A DNA stretch of 64,000 bases from Vigna angularis. Taxonomy: Eukaryota; Streptophyta; Magnoliopsida; Fabales; Fabaceae. Every line of letters starts with the position of its first letter. Position 1 is the stretch's first letter. The position numbers and the translations under genes were made by a program. The notes below the pieces were generated by a model. It was not told the DNA's origin. It saw only the letters and a list, made by a program, of their open reading frames with translations, and did not search any database. Below are positions 1 through 11,982 of this stretch, one piece after another. The stretch is from contig NC_068977.1 in the NCBI RefSeq assembly GCF_016808095.1, positions 2,850,479 through 2,914,478 on the forward strand. The letters are read 5' to 3'.

Positions 1-390
1 GAATGCGCACCATTTCATTTATTCTTCTATGATAATATATTCTCCTAGGAATCACAAACCGATACAGTGATTTGTATAATTCATTACAAAATTACATTTT
101 TTCATGACAACTAACTCTGTGTGACAGACATCTACCGAAGAACAAAACTATCACAAGTTCACATAATACATTCAAATGATCACAAACCATGAATCGATTG
201 ACGACGTAATGACAAAAGCATAATTCAAAATTCAGCTATCAACACCAACTTCAGCCGGAGAATTAAGGTTTTTTAACTCATTACAATCCCATGGTTTCAT
301 TTTTCCACAATTTCTTGTAATGTCAACTTTTGTGACGAAATTGTAACTGCAACCACAACCATAAACCAGGGACAATACAGAACATAAGGA
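1..390. other. 3' flank of the P450 gene, nothing recognised
   Basis: This stretch lies downstream of the stop codon of the minus-strand P450. It should hold the 3' UTR and polyadenylation signals. It is AT-rich and I see no coding sequence, RNA gene or repeat structure in it. Confidence 0.5.
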
Positions 391-2154
391 TTACAAAGCT
401 TGATAACGGTTTGGAGATAGACGTGGTTTAACCAAAACCTCCAGTGGAGTAGCTCTGGTGTTGGTAAATCCAAAGAACTCAGTCATATCAACAGGGTCGG
501 TCGAAGGATTTGAGATGTCAAAGGAATGCAACATATTAGCCAAAGTGAAATGAAGCACGTTTAAGCCAAGGGACATTCCAGCACACATTCTTCTCCCACT
601 TCCAAAGGGTAACAACTCAAAATGTCGACCCCTGAGATCCACATGTTGGTGAGTGGTGAGGAACCTTTCTGGTTTGAATTCTAAAGGATCTGACCAAACA
701 CTAGGGTCTCTGTGGATCTTCCACAGGTTATGCATTAGTCGAGTTCCTTTTCTTATGTGGTAGCCACCTAAGATGCAATTTTCTGAGAACACACGAGGTG
801 ATGAAAGAGGTGCTGGTGGATACAATCTTAATGTCTCTTTGATTATGGCTTGAAGATACACAAGTTTGCTTATGTCTGATTCTCTTATGTATCCATCTTT
901 CCCAATATGCATGTCTATTTCTTCTTTAGCCTTTTCCATTGCAAGAGGATTTCGTACTAGCAGACTAAGTGCCCATGTAAGAGTAAAAGCAGTTGTATCA
1001 GTTCCACCCAAAATCAATTCCTGCAAAAAATGTTCAAGCTTCATCAAGAGTCCTCTGATTAAAAACAAGAAACAAACTGGACATACTATATGTATATTCA
1101 ATCTTTGACAGAATACAATTTTGCTTCCATGTCCATGTTCATAGCATTTTAGTAAATGGCTCATTATTCTACTTACCAGGGTAGTGGCTTTGCAAATGGT
1201 ATCAGCATCAAACCCATGAATCGGAGCCCCATTAAGTGCTGAAATCATCACATCCATGAAGTCTTGATCGCCCTTAACCTTTCCATCCAAACCATTCTTC
1301 TCACGGTGCTCCTCCAACCACTCACTCAACAGCTTGTCCATTTCCTCAGCCGTTGCTTTCATGGCCTTCTCATGGCCCCCAAAGTCCAACCACCTCAAGC
1401 AAGGAACCCCATCAGCCACAGTGAAAGTGCCCATCAAATTCATGAACTCATCTAAATTCTTCATAAACCTTTCTGCCTTCTCCTTGCCCTCCACATGCGC
1501 CACACCAAAGTACCTCTTCCCCACCACCATCCTCACTATTATATTGAAAGTCAAATGTTCAAACCACTCTTTCATGTCCACCAAAGTAGCAGCATCATAA
1601 CTAGATTCATTCTCCTTCTTGTTGTTTACACTAGTATAGCATAAATCGTATAGCTCTTTGAATGAGGTTTGAATCTCTGAGATACGAATGTGGCTGAGTT
1701 GCTCTATTCTGCGGTTGGAGAGAAAGTCAACAGTCACAATCTTTCGAAGCTCTCGCCAATAGGGTCCGTATGGAGCCAACCCTACGAAGGCTTGGTTGTA
1801 GGACATGACTTCCACAGCAACGAGTTTAGGGCGTGATGAAACGGCAAGGTCGTTTGTGGTGAAGAGTTCCTTGGACATTTCCCAGTTGCTGAGCACCAAA
1901 GCATCTTTCAGACCGAGTTTGATGGTGAACAAGGGTCCATACTTGTCAGCCAAAGCAGCCAAAGTTCTATGGGGTGTTTTTGAACCATTTAACAGTGAAA
2001 GATGACCAAGTATTGGCCATGCACCTTTCACTGTTGGAGCTCGTTTCTCAGAACAAATTCTACGATATAGATAGAAAAATAAGAAGATTAGAGAAAGAAA
2101 CGATGCAATAAGAGTGGTGGTGTTTAAGGTTAAGCAATTTAGGAGAAAGTCCAT
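391..2154 (-). CDS. Cytochrome P450, CYP82A-like, two exons
   Basis: A microsomal haem monooxygenase of the CYP82 family. The exact substrate cannot be read from sequence; legume CYP82A members are linked to stress and specialised metabolism. Exon 1 is 1177-2154 (326 codons) and exon 2 is 391-1020 (209 codons plus stop), giving 535 residues, normal for the family. Seen: an N-terminal hydrophobic anchor (about residues 11-30) followed by a basic RR and a proline-rich hinge with WPILGHL; oxygen-binding I-helix GGTDTT at 331-336; ExxR (KETLR) at 387-391; PERF at 443-446; haem loop [10 protein letters not shown] at 465-474 with ligand Cys472. The start is the first Met before the anchor. All key residues are present, so it should encode a functional enzyme. 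Family call is firm; the A subfamily is from remembered resemblance. Confidence 0.93.
   Translation of the reverse strand: MDFLLNCLTLNTTTLIASFLSLIFLFFYLYRRICSEKRAPTVKGAWPILGHLSLLNGSKTPHRTLAALADKYGPLFTIKLGLKDALVLSNWEMSKELFTTNDLAVSSRPKLVAVEVMSYNQAFVGLAPYGPYWRELRKIVTVDFLSNRRIEQLSHIRISEIQTSFKELYDLCYTSVNNKKENESSYDAATLVDMKEWFEHLTFNIIVRMVVGKRYFGVAHVEGKEKAERFMKNLDEFMNLMGTFTVADGVPCLRWLDFGGHEKAMKATAEEMDKLLSEWLEEHREKNGLDGKVKGDQDFMDVMISALNGAPIHGFDADTICKATTLVSRIMSHLLKCYEHGHGSKIVFCQRLNIHIVCPVCFLFLIRGLLMKLEHFLQELILGGTDTTAFTLTWALSLLVRNPLAMEKAKEEIDMHIGKDGYIRESDISKLVYLQAIIKETLRLYPPAPLSSPRVFSENCILGGYHIRKGTRLMHNLWKIHRDPSVWSDPLEFKPERFLTTHQHVDLRGRHFELLPFGSGRRMCAGMSLGLNVLHFTLANMLHSFDISNPSTDPVDMTEFFGFTNTRATPLEVLVKPRLSPNRYQAL
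1021..1176 (-). other. Single intron of the CYP82 gene, in frame and stop-free
   Basis: On the minus strand the donor reads CTG|GTAAGT (exon ends at 1177) and the acceptor TTTTTTGCAG|GAATTG (exon 2 starts at 1020). The intron is phase 0 and 156 nt, a multiple of three, with no in-frame stop, so unspliced RNA would add 52 residues just before the I-helix. Its position matches the stranded CYP82 exon at 33147, which also begins in phase 0 after TTTGCAG. Confidence 0.9.
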
Positions 2155-2201
2155 TTTTGCTTGTTATAAGGTGGAATGTCTTGGAACTGTTTTTCTTTCT
2201 G

Positions 2202-2212
2202 CTTTTATAAGG
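2202..2212 (-). promoter_or_regulatory. Probable TATA box of the CYP82 gene
   Basis: On the minus strand the sequence reads CCTTATAAAAG, about 50 bp upstream of the ATG at 2154. Spacing and composition suit a plant TATA box with a short 5' leader. No other promoter element is claimed. Confidence 0.5.
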
Positions 2213-3049
2213 AAAGCATGTGTCTAAGCTTTGTGCACGGCCACATGGTTGGACCAATAATTGAATAACCTTGGTGACCAAGGAAAGTTGACCAGGAATA
2301 GGATAAGATTGTAGCAGTGACATTGACTCATATGACCAATAACAAGACCAACGCATTCATGCATCTTTCACATTGATTATAACTAATTATAATCAAATAG
2401 AAAGAAAGAAAAGAAAAAGGAAAGAGAGAAAATTGTTATAATTCATTATGATAGAAAGACAATTTGAAAAATACAATTTGAAATATGTTAAAAAGTTTGA
2501 TAATTACGTATTTTAGAAACATTATGAAAAACCATATTTTTATAAATATTACAATGACCGACTAACTTGATTGAAAAATAGGAAATAAAAACATAATGTA
2601 ATAATGAGAGAACAAAAATTATATTCGTTCAACCTAAACTCTACTAAATTTCATTCAACTAATCAAAATAATTATAAAATATTCTAAGTTATTTATAAAA
2701 AAACCACTATGATATATTGACGTAAATTGTGCCTAAATATTAACAAGGGACTCTTATAATATAGCAATTTAATTACATTAGTATTTAAAAGTTAATTTGA
2801 TTTTTTTTTACGTTATATATCTTAGTACTGAATTGTAATTGAGATATATATGTAGGAAAAAAAATGAAATGGTCAAAATGTGTAAGCATCACCAGTTTTG
2901 GATAAGTATTAATTAGAAAGAAAATTCAAAATAATTTATTTGTTACTTAACCTCTTTTTTCTTTTAAGTCTCAAATCTCAAATAATCATTTCATAACCTT
3001 ATAACTTCACGCCAAATATCAATTTACATACTTCATAAAATCCATATTA
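2213..3049. other. AT-rich intergenic DNA
   Basis: Upstream flank of the P450. It is strongly AT-rich with purine runs (GAAAGAAAGAAAAG near 2400) and no credible reading frame, TIR or LTR boundary. It may include distal promoter sequence of the P450. Confidence 0.5.
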
Positions 3050-3790
3050 ATAATTCATACTCCAAAACGATTACTCATATTCACATTCCTACACTTCATA
3101 CATATCAACCATCATGCATCATACTCATACTGGATACATACATTCACTCATTCAGCAACATGCATTCATTTTCAGCAAGCATACAACAACATTCAATTAA
3201 ATTAGATAAGCTTCCCTTACCTCTAGTGTGAACGTACGTCCTTCAGATTGCAAATTGGTTTTCCAACTACAACTTCTACCCTCACGATCACTTAGCTCTT
3301 CCGACTAGACCGAACCACATGAAAAATCGAGAATAACTTAGACTCTGCCCACGCATGCAACCAGGCTTGGTTTTTGCATGTAACCAAAGAAGGAGCGACT
3401 AAGGAAAGAAACTTACCAGCTCAAACTTGAAACTTGTTCGGTTTAAAAGGAAGCTTGGGACGCCGGGATCCCTTTTACGGTTTCTGAATGTTGATCGGAG
3501 AAGAGAAAAATTAGTTATAGTAGAAAGAAGGGAAAGGTTTTCTAGAGAGAAGAAGGAGGAAGATGGAAGATCAGATTTTGGAAAGAGAGTGCATGCAGAG
3601 GAGAGTGGAGAGTTTTTCTGAAAATCCAAGTTTTGCTCCACAGTCGAGAACGGACGTCCCCTCTTCAGTCGACACCTGTTTTCCACTAATTGATTTCCGG
3701 GTCTCCTTCGCTTGACACCTGGTGTTCGTCATCTGAGTGTCAAGCTCCCTTCTTGACACGTGAATTCCACTAACGACACGTGCTTGGATT
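3050..3790 (-). repeat. Diverged relic of a chromovirus LTR (5' part)
   Basis: Read on the minus strand, this contains in order the blocks found near the start of the better preserved LTRs: a GC-richer segment, then GTAAGTTT (near 3415), a region around a variant of the CTTAGCTCTTCC block, and GGTAAGGGAAGCTTA (near 3210-3225), followed by ATG/TGAATG-rich DNA. Neither terminus is clear and no target duplication is visible. It is an old, truncated copy related to the family of the tandem element next to it. Limits are approximate. Confidence 0.6.
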
Positions 3791-4408
3791 TTACTGGTTC
3801 CTTACTTTTGATTTTTCTGGTTCTGACAATATTCATTTTATTTTTATTTTTTATAATTTTTTAAGTATTAAAATTTATTTTTTTATGACTATAAATATGT
3901 ATCACTCTATCATTATTTAAAAAAAATAATAATACTTCTCACACATAATTTTTTTCTTTTTCTTTTCTTTTACAAATATAAAATTTACTTTTTATAACTA
4001 TTTTACCCGTACGTGTGAATATATACGTGAGTGTATGAAGATAAATAAACTTAAGGGATACCAAAGCGCCTTTTACCTTTTAAGATTCATTTCGTATTTC
4101 TTATTTTAAGTTTGAATCAATTTAATAACTGATGGTGCATTACTTTTTAAAAATAACAAAATAAAAAATATAAAGGGGAAAAATAAAAAAAATAGTAATT
4201 CATTCGAAATTATTGTCATATAAGAGAGGTTTAATCCATGATACTTGCACTAGTACTGTAATAAGAATGTCACTTTCGGTATTTGTTCACTTTTGGTATT
4301 TGAAAGAAAATTTTTCACTAGAAATAACTAATTAAAATTTTCAGCATAATTTAATCATCAACCATCAATACTTATGCAAATATCATAAATTTTGATGAAA
4401 AGTATTCA
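3791..4408. other. AT-rich DNA before the tandem retrotransposon
   Basis: Low-complexity AT-rich sequence with poly-T and poly-A runs and no gene. The last five bases, ATTCA at 4404-4408, are the left copy of the target duplication of the tandem retrotransposon. Confidence 0.6.
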
Positions 4409-7210
4409 TGTAACATCCCAAAATACCGTAATTACTATAAATCAGGATTAATTACAATTAATAGTAAAATAACAGTCTTTAGCATTAACAGAACTCAAGG
4501 GTTCAAAACCGAACGACTGCAGTACAAAAATAACGAGCGTATCAAAGTACAGGGAATTAAAACAGAACGAACGGTTTTACAAAAGGATTAACCGAACGTC
4601 CAAAACGAGCTAACAATTACACCCTAACGTCTACGAGCGATCTAAGGCTCGGCCTTGACTTCCACCTCAACCAGACTTGCATCTTCCAAATTTTCTTCTT
4701 CCAGCATTTCTTCAAGAGATACACCACCATCTGCTCACATCCACACGGATGATCATTGCAAGACAAGACGAACATACATGGACAGGAGACAACACAATGG
4801 AAATGCAAGGGTAAGCTTATAATATTTAATTCATACGTTCAACATACACAATCAACATTTTGATGCACACGCACAACATACAATTTAACATAATGTAACA
4901 TAGTAATTTATATGTATATTAGACGACCGTCCGGACTGTATGAACCGTGTAGCTACAGGCGTCCTTGCACCCGAGTGATGTAGTAACTGGGATACCCTCA
5001 ACAGCTGCCACTCGAGGTTAATCCCTCGCCCATATCTAAGCGATGAACGAAGAACCTCCTGCCATTCCCACACATGACTACCCCCTTCTACGTGAAGATG
5101 AGTATCATGGAATATCAGGATGGACCAAGCCAGCATTAGCTATCCACAGTCATACTTTACCAATTCAATCTTTCAATATATATATATACATGAGACGTTC
5201 CTCCCTGGAACGCTCGTCCAAAATCCAACATCATAAATCCAGTTCTCATAGTGTTCACACTTTAATTTATCATATTCCATCATCTTTTTCATCATTAGGT
5301 TCAGGAGTCAAAAATGACGAACGCTCAATCCATTGAAGAAGTAGGACGAACGTCCAAAATAAAATTACTGGATACTCAGGGAAATATACGACAAACGTAA
5401 TTTTCTATTTGGCCAGTTAGATGAACTGACTCGACTTGAAGTGTACTGGTACTTAGAAAATATTTGTGATAAAAACATGAACCAGATTTAATACACACTA
5501 GAGGGTCAAGAATACTTAGAATCATATTTGAAGATGGTTGCATAATGAAAACTAAGGCCAGAGATTTAACGGACGTACGGAGAATGAATGTCTAATACTT
5601 TAGAATGAACGCTATTTTATCAAATAATTATTCAATTAGTACGAGCGCTTGATATGAGACCTTGCGCGATTTAGAACGGACGCTCGTTATAAGACCGAAC
5701 GCTATTTCGGACGAACGCTTGGTAGAATACCGTACGCCGTTTAAGACGAACGTTCGACATAAGGCCGAACGCTATTAAGAACGAACGTTCGACATAAGGC
5801 CGAACGCTTTCAAAGACGAACACTCGACATAAGGCCGAATGCTTTCAAAGACGAACGCTCGACATAAGGCCGAACGTTATCAAAGACTAACGCTCGACAT
5901 AAGGCCGAACGCTATCAAAGACGAACGCTCGACATAATGCCGAACGCTTTCAAAGACGAACGCTCGACATAAGGCCGAACGCTTTCAAAGACGAACACTC
6001 AAACATTCAAATGGGGACGCTCGTTCACGAGCAGAATTCTTTCCAAATGAAGGAATCCCATTCTAAGTTATTTTAAGGGGAAACCGAACGGTTTAAGACC
6101 GTACAGTGACGAGCGTCATTTATCAAAGGGGATGAATAAAATTTCAGATTTCTCAACCTTAGAAAATTCTTCCAGATTTCAAATTTATGAACTTTATAAC
6201 TTTCATTCCAGATTTAATTCACCTTAAATATCATCATCATATAGATCTCATCATTTTAATCATTCCAACTATACAATAACCATACTCCATTCATACGTAA
6301 TCAAATCAACATGCATTTCAATCAAAGCCCACAACGTATTTAATACATACAGGCAGTGCTCGTTCATGACAGATCAATCAAAACCAGAATTCATACCAGA
6401 TATCAATAAACGTCCCTAACAGCTCAAACTTCATACTTTTCATACATGCAATCCAGATTACACAACATGCAAGTATAAATTAAACATATAAGCTTCCCTT
6501 ACCCGGATTGCAGTGAACGTTTAACAGTGTGTAACTTGAATCTGCCCAACTATGACTTTCTACCCGCTAAGCTCTTCCTTACGCTCCTTAACTAAGTCTA
6601 ACCAAAGAAAACTCAGAAACTCAGATTTTATCTTTGCATGCAACTGAAACAGCGTTCATAGTAACTCCAGAACTAGGGTATGGCTGGGAAACTTACCGGT
6701 TACAGGATCAAAAGAGGTTCGGCTCAAAATGAAGCTTACTGGCCCGTGAACGTTTGTACGGTTTCAGAAAGTTGATTGGAGTTGAAAGAAGTGAGTAATG
6801 GTAGAGAGAAGATGAAGGTTCCTAGAGAGAAGTCGGAGAAGATGAAAGGTTTGTTTTCTGAGGAAGAAGATGAGTGATGCAGGTGAGCGGAAGGGTTTTC
6901 GAAAATCACTTTTGTTCCTTTCAATTCCCAACGAACGAGCGTCTCACTTTCGGACACCTGCACCTCCACTCTGACTTCCGAAACTTCCAACGTGACAAGT
7001 GGCATGCGTGCATGCAGCGCTTGGTGCGTTTTTAATGCACTGAGTGTGTGACGTGGTGCGTGTTTCAGAGAATGATGTGGCTTGGTTTCCGTGCCCAGTA
7101 GAAGGATTTAGCAGATTTGAAGTGGGTTTTAATGAGATAAGCATTGATTATAGTGTGCATTAATTTGATTTAACACCGAATTATTATTGCTAAATATTGA
7201 GGGTTTCACA
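4409..7210 (-). repeat. LTR 1 of the tandem (3' LTR of copy 1)
   Basis: 2802 bp with TG...CA ends. It holds a 35-bp repeat array (5741-6000), a (TA)n tract near 5177, and, in element sense, the two splice-donor-like blocks near its start. It is the most divergent of the three LTRs: about 17 substitutions from LTR 2 by eye and no indels. Example: it reads TTTGTACGG where the other two read TTTCTACGG. Confidence 0.95.
5741..6000 (-). repeat. 35-bp tandem repeat array in LTR 1
   Basis: About seven and a half units of 35 bp, each carrying CGAACG, GACATAAGGC and CTTTCAAAGA segments. Every unit contains several CpG dinucleotides and the half-palindromes CGAACG/CGTTCG, unusual in this AT-rich DNA. 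Confidence 0.9.
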
Positions 7211-7221
7211 TTCTCCCTAAC
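7211..7221 (-). other. Polypurine tract, copy 1
   Basis: On the minus strand GTTAGGGAGAA directly precedes the 3' LTR (TGTGAAACCC). This is the expected place for the plus-strand priming tract of an LTR retrotransposon. Confidence 0.7.
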
Positions 7222-7246
7222 TACAAAAATTTTCGTCCTCGAAAAT

Positions 7247-10200
7247 TCAGAAATTACATGTAAACAAATGCGGATACATATCCTTCATTGCACTCTCCAC
7301 CTCCCACGTTGAATCTTCAGTTTTAGCGTCCCACACAACTTTCACTAAACGAACGTCTTTTCCTTTGTGTAGCTTGGTGCGAACGTCTTCAATGCGGACT
7401 GGTTGTAACTCCAACGTTCGGTCTGGACTCAGTTGAATGTCTTCCAGTTCTAAGACATGAGAGGGATTAGCTATATACTTCCTAAGTTGAGACACATGGA
7501 AGACCGGATGCAGATTTGATAGTTGAGGAGGCAAGGCAAGTTCATAAGCTACTGGTCCAATCTTCTTCAAAATCTGGTACGGCCCTATGAACTTGGGAGA
7601 CAACTTCTTTGGACGAACGATTCTGCCTACTCCAGTGATTGGATTCAATCTCAGGAACACATGGTCTCCTGCCGCAAACTCCAATGGTCTTCTTCTTCTA
7701 TCCGCATAGGATTTCTGCCTGCTCAAGGACGTCCTTAATCTATCTTGGATCAACTTAACCTTCTCGGTTGTTTGCTGGATGAGTTCAGGTCCAGTTAGCA
7801 CGTTCTCTCCCTCTTTGAACCAGCAAAGTGGCGTTCGGCATTTCCTCCCATAGAGAGCTTCAAACGGCGCCAATCCAATGCTAGACTGGAAACTATTGTT
7901 GTACGTGAACTCCACCAGTGGCAAGACCTCATCCCATGCGCCTAAGTGGTCTAGGACGCACGTCCTCAGTAAATCTTCTAGCGTCTGGATGGTACGTTCG
8001 GATTGGCCGTCCGTTTGCGGATGATATGCTGAACTCATCTGCAGCTTGCTCCCCAACTCGCCTTGTAATGATTGCCAAAACCGAGATGTGAATCTCGTGT
8101 CTCGGTCAGAAATGATGCTTGAAGGCACTCCATGAAGACGAACGATCTCCTTGATATATAACTTGGCCAAATTTGTCATGGACATCTTCAGATTAACGGC
8201 CAAGAAGTGAGCGCTTTTAGTCAATCTATCCACGATCACCCAAATTGAGTCATGATTCCTAACCGTTCGTGGTAGATGAGTCACAAAGTCCATGGAAATG
8301 CTGTCCCACTTCCATTCAGGAATCTCCAATTGTTGAAGCAATCCGCCTGGTCGTTGGTGTTCAGCCTTTGCACGTTGACAGGTCAAGCAAGATGCCACAA
8401 AGCGAGCGACATCACTCTTCATTCCAGGCCACCAGAACGACTGCCTGAGATCCTTATACATCTTAGTCATACCGGGATGTATGCTAAGACGACTATGATG
8501 CGCTTCCTCCAATATGATCCGCTTCAGCTCGCCATCATTAGGAACGCACGTCCTATCCATGTATCGTAATAGGTCGTCCGTCCCCGTATTGAATTCTTTG
8601 GCTTGATCCGAACTGAGCGTACTTAAAATCTTCACCAGGTCCTCGTCCTCGCGTTGCTTCATCCTGATACGATCATATACATTGCTGGATATTCTAAGGT
8701 TACAGAACTTGATGCTGTTCGGTTCTAATTCGAACTGTAACCTTAGATCTCTGAAACTCTCCACTAAACTTAACTCTTTCACCATCATAACCGAGACATG
8801 CACTGCCTTCCTGCTTAGAGCGTCCGCCACTACATTGGCTTTTCCAGGGTGATAAAGCAACTCAAACTCATAGTCTTTCAAGAACTCCAACCAACGCCTC
8901 TGCCTCATGTTCAACTCCTTCTGATCAAATAAATACTTGAGGCTCTTGTGGTCACTGAAGACTTGGAATGTAGAACCGTACAAGTAATGCCTCCAAATCT
9001 TCAGTGCAAAGACGACCGCTGCCAATTCCAGGTCGTGCGTTGGATAGTTGCGCTCATGCACCTTCAATTGACGAGACGCGTATGCTACCGCTCGTCTCTC
9101 TTGCATAAGCACACAGCCCAACCCTTGATGAGACGCGTCACAGTAGACTTCAAAAGGCTTGGACGTGTCCGGAATGATTAGTACAGGAGCGCTCGTCAAC
9201 TTCACCTTCAACTCCTGGAAACGCTCTTCACACAGATCAGTCCATGCGAACGGCTGATCCTTTCTAGTCAACTGGGTAAGCGGAGCCACTATCTTGGCGA
9301 ATCCCTCTATGAAGCGTCTATAGTAGCCCGCAAGTCCAACAAAACTCCTCACTTCCGTAACCGAACGCGGGCTTTTCCAATCCAACACTGCTCTCACCTT
9401 AGATGGATCCACGGAAATACCTTCAGCCGAGACCACATGGCCCAAAAACTGTACCTCCTTCATCCAAAATTCACACTTGGACAACTTTGCATACAACTCT
9501 TTTTCCCTCAACACGCTCAGCACTGCCCTCAAGTGTTCTTCATGTTCGGCTTGTGTCTTAGAGTAGATGAGAATATCATCTATAAAAACGACCACGAACT
9601 TGTCCAGGTATGGCCGGAAGATGCGGTTCATATAATCCATGAACACTGCAGGAGCGTTTGTTACTCCAAATGGCATCACTACATACTCGTAGTGTCCATA
9701 ACGTGACCTGAAAGCAGTCTTCTGGATGTCGTCTTCTTTCACTCTAATCTGATGATATCCCGAACGTAAGTCTATCTTAGAGAACACCGTTGCCCCATGC
9801 AGTTGATCCAACAAGTCATCAATCCTTGGCAACGGGTATTTGTTCTTGATGGTCAGCTTGTTCAATTGTCTGTAATCTATGCACAAACGAGAGCTGCCAT
9901 CCTTCTTTTTCACCAAAAGCACAGGCGCTCCCCATGGTGACACGCTCGGCCTTATGAATTGCTTCTCCATCAACTCTTCAATCTGATTTTTGAGTTCCAC
10001 CAACTCTGCAGGCGCCATTCGGTAAGGTTGAACTGAGATAGGTGCTGCCGTTGTCACCAAGTCTATGGTGAATTCAACCTCACGAACAGGAGGCAGTCCA
10101 GGGATCTCTTCAGGAAAAACATCCGAAAACTCATCTATTACTGCTCGCTCAATACTGCCCTCTCTGGACGTTCGTTCTTTTCCCAATCCTACGAACTCCT

Positions 10201-11824
10201 GATCCTCATGCGTCATGATCAGGAAACAGCTTGCTCCTTCCATAATGTTTTCTTTCAATTGACTGAGCGTCACACTCAACTCCTCTTCATCTTCTTCAGG
10301 AAAAATTAACTCCTTAGTTCCACAATCTATGAGAATGCGATTGGTATTCAGCCAATCCATTCCCATAATTACTTCTAAGTCTTTAAGAGGCAAACAAATG
10401 AGATTCACCTTGTACCTACGTCCTTCTACCTCAATAGGGCATCTAACACACATGGTAGACGCCCTAACTTCACCAGCAGCTGGTGTTGACACCACCAAAT
10501 CAAAATGCATCTCGCTCTCAGCTATCCCCAACTTATCAACGCACGCCTTCGATATGAAGGAGTGTGTTGCCCCCGAATCATATAGTACATTACATGGCAT
10601 TCCATACAGCAAGCATCCACCAGTTATGAGATTACCTGCGCTTGCTGCCTCCGCTCCCGTGATAGCATACACTCGCCCTACTGCTTGTGCCCGTCCACCT
10701 CTCGGATGATTTCTTCCAGTATTTGGTGGTCTCGTCACTGCACGACCGCTCATGTTGCACTCGCTATCAGAGTGCCCGTTCCTTCCACACAATCTGCAGT
10801 GCTTTCCTCCAACTAGTTGAGGGCATGCATTCCTATAATGTGGCCCTCCACACTGGTAACAAGTAACGTTCCCTTGTCCAGACTGCCCGACAGGAACGAT
10901 CGCTTGTGATCCACTTGCATGAGATGGTTGACTAGGACGAGCGTAAGGAGTCCTCCTCTGAACCATACCTCCCCTGGACACTACCGGTCCCCTACTCACT
11001 TGTTGCTGTTTCTTGTGTCGTTCAGCTTCTGCCATGTTCTTCTCCAACACCTTGGCCCTCTCAACCATGGCAGGAAACGTTCTTATGCACAAGCTCGAAA
11101 TCATAACTTTCAATTCACTCCTTAGGCCGTTCTCAAACTTCCGACATTGCCACTCTTCACTGGTGGCCATAGTATTGAATCTAACAAGGTGTTTGAATTT
11201 ATTGGTGTATTCTGAAACCGACATACCCCCCTGAACCAGCTGTAAGAATTCAACTTCCTTTGCAAAACGGACGCTGTCAGGGAAATATTCTTCATAAAAT
11301 TTGTTTCTGAACACTTCCCAAGTGATCGGTTGTCGAGCGTCCGTCAGAATGGCCCTAGCGCTCGCCCACCAGTGGCTTGCTTCACCAGTCAACAAATATT
11401 CAATGTACGCCAAGCGGTTCTCATCCGGACACCTCTTGGCATTGAAGATCCTCTCCATATCCCTTAGCCACTGGTCCGCCTCATCAGGGAGGCCCTTACC
11501 ATTGAATTTGGACGGATGATGCTGGAGAAAACTCTCCAAACTCCATTCAGCATTTGGTTGAGCAGCGTTTGAAGAGGATGCTCCAGACGCACCTCTAGTT
11601 GCTGCAAGTATCTCCATCAACTGCCTCTGCGTGGTTTCAGAATTTGCACGAGAGGCCTCCAGACTCTGCATAGCAGCTTGGTTTTGCTGCATCAATGTGG
11701 CGTTTTGTTCCATGAGAGTGGTATTTTGTTGTTGGAGTCTCTCAATGACGCTCTCCAACAATCTAGAGTTGTTGGAAGCATCAGGTTCATTCGGTTGAGG
11801 AGGAGGAGGCAATCTAGGTGCCAT
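7247..11824 (-). CDS. Chromovirus Gag-Pol polyprotein, copy 1 (intact)
   Basis: A 1525-residue single-frame polyprotein for reverse transcription and integration. Order of domains: coiled-coil-prone Gln/Asn-rich N-terminus (25-60); retrotransposon Gag (about 95-270); two zinc knuckles (CYQC at 322-325, slightly atypical CX2CX3HX4C, then canonical CRLC at 343-346); aspartic protease with DSGAT at 416-420; reverse transcriptase (about 600-790) with FIDD at 747-750; RNase H (about 890-1005, YCDAS and FSDH); integrase HHCC zinc motif (1109-1149) and catalytic D1179, D1240, E1276 with 35 residues between the last two; GPY motif at 1414-1416; chromodomain (about 1475-1520). Nothing is truncated. 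It differs from copy 2 by one residue seen by eye (Met487 against Leu). Confidence 0.97.
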   Translation of the reverse strand: MAPRLPPPPQPNEPDASNNSRLLESVIERLQQQNTTLMEQNATLMQQNQAAMQSLEASRANSETTQRQLMEILAATRGASGASSSNAAQPNAEWSLESFLQHHPSKFNGKGLPDEADQWLRDMERIFNAKRCPDENRLAYIEYLLTGEASHWWASARAILTDARQPITWEVFRNKFYEEYFPDSVRFAKEVEFLQLVQGGMSVSEYTNKFKHLVRFNTMATSEEWQCRKFENGLRSELKVMISSLCIRTFPAMVERAKVLEKNMAEAERHKKQQQVSRGPVVSRGGMVQRRTPYARPSQPSHASGSQAIVPVGQSGQGNVTCYQCGGPHYRNACPQLVGGKHCRLCGRNGHSDSECNMSGRAVTRPPNTGRNHPRGGRAQAVGRVYAITGAEAASAGNLITGGCLLYGMPCNVLYDSGATHSFISKACVDKLGIAESEMHFDLVVSTPAAGEVRASTMCVRCPIEVEGRRYKVNLICLPLKDLEVIMGMDWLNTNRILIDCGTKELIFPEEDEEELSVTLSQLKENIMEGASCFLIMTHEDQEFVGLGKERTSREGSIERAVIDEFSDVFPEEIPGLPPVREVEFTIDLVTTAAPISVQPYRMAPAELVELKNQIEELMEKQFIRPSVSPWGAPVLLVKKKDGSSRLCIDYRQLNKLTIKNKYPLPRIDDLLDQLHGATVFSKIDLRSGYHQIRVKEDDIQKTAFRSRYGHYEYVVMPFGVTNAPAVFMDYMNRIFRPYLDKFVVVFIDDILIYSKTQAEHEEHLRAVLSVLREKELYAKLSKCEFWMKEVQFLGHVVSAEGISVDPSKVRAVLDWKSPRSVTEVRSFVGLAGYYRRFIEGFAKIVAPLTQLTRKDQPFAWTDLCEERFQELKVKLTSAPVLIIPDTSKPFEVYCDASHQGLGCVLMQERRAVAYASRQLKVHERNYPTHDLELAAVVFALKIWRHYLYGSTFQVFSDHKSLKYLFDQKELNMRQRRWLEFLKDYEFELLYHPGKANVVADALSRKAVHVSVMMVKELSLVESFRDLRLQFELEPNSIKFCNLRISSNVYDRIRMKQREDEDLVKILSTLSSDQAKEFNTGTDDLLRYMDRTCVPNDGELKRIILEEAHHSRLSIHPGMTKMYKDLRQSFWWPGMKSDVARFVASCLTCQRAKAEHQRPGGLLQQLEIPEWKWDSISMDFVTHLPRTVRNHDSIWVIVDRLTKSAHFLAVNLKMSMTNLAKLYIKEIVRLHGVPSSIISDRDTRFTSRFWQSLQGELGSKLQMSSAYHPQTDGQSERTIQTLEDLLRTCVLDHLGAWDEVLPLVEFTYNNSFQSSIGLAPFEALYGRKCRTPLCWFKEGENVLTGPELIQQTTEKVKLIQDRLRTSLSRQKSYADRRRRPLEFAAGDHVFLRLNPITGVGRIVRPKKLSPKFIGPYQILKKIGPVAYELALPPQLSNLHPVFHVSQLRKYIANPSHVLELEDIQLSPDRTLELQPVRIEDVRTKLHKGKDVRLVKVVWDAKTEDSTWEVESAMKDMYPHLFTCNF

Positions 11825-11966
11825 TGATTCTCTGGATACAGAGAAAAACGAGTGTTAGTTATGTCCAAGAGTTAAAACAATAATAACTCATTAAACATAA
11901 ATAAGCACACAGCAAAAAAAACACAGTGCACTCATAACCCTACAGTGTCCTTAAAAGAACAAAACT

Positions 11967-11978
11967 GCTCTGATACCA
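11967..11978 (-). other. Primer binding site, copy 1 (tRNA-iMet type)
   Basis: On the minus strand TGGTATCAGAGC lies four bases inside LTR 2. This is the usual complement of the initiator methionine tRNA 3' end in plant Ty3 elements. Confidence 0.9.
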
Positions 11979-11982
11979 CTAA

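Noticed and set aside
4885..5336. Overlapping short frames in the tandem LTRs (83 and 97 codons) as genes
   Set aside because: They recur in each LTR copy only because the LTRs are near-identical, overlap on opposite strands, and show no domain.
5741..6000. CRISPR-like array
   Set aside because: Units are directly adjacent without unique spacers, lie inside LTRs, and the genome is eukaryotic.
7523..11519. Short plus-strand frames inside the gag-pol region
   Set aside because: They are antisense shadows of the 1525-codon polyprotein.
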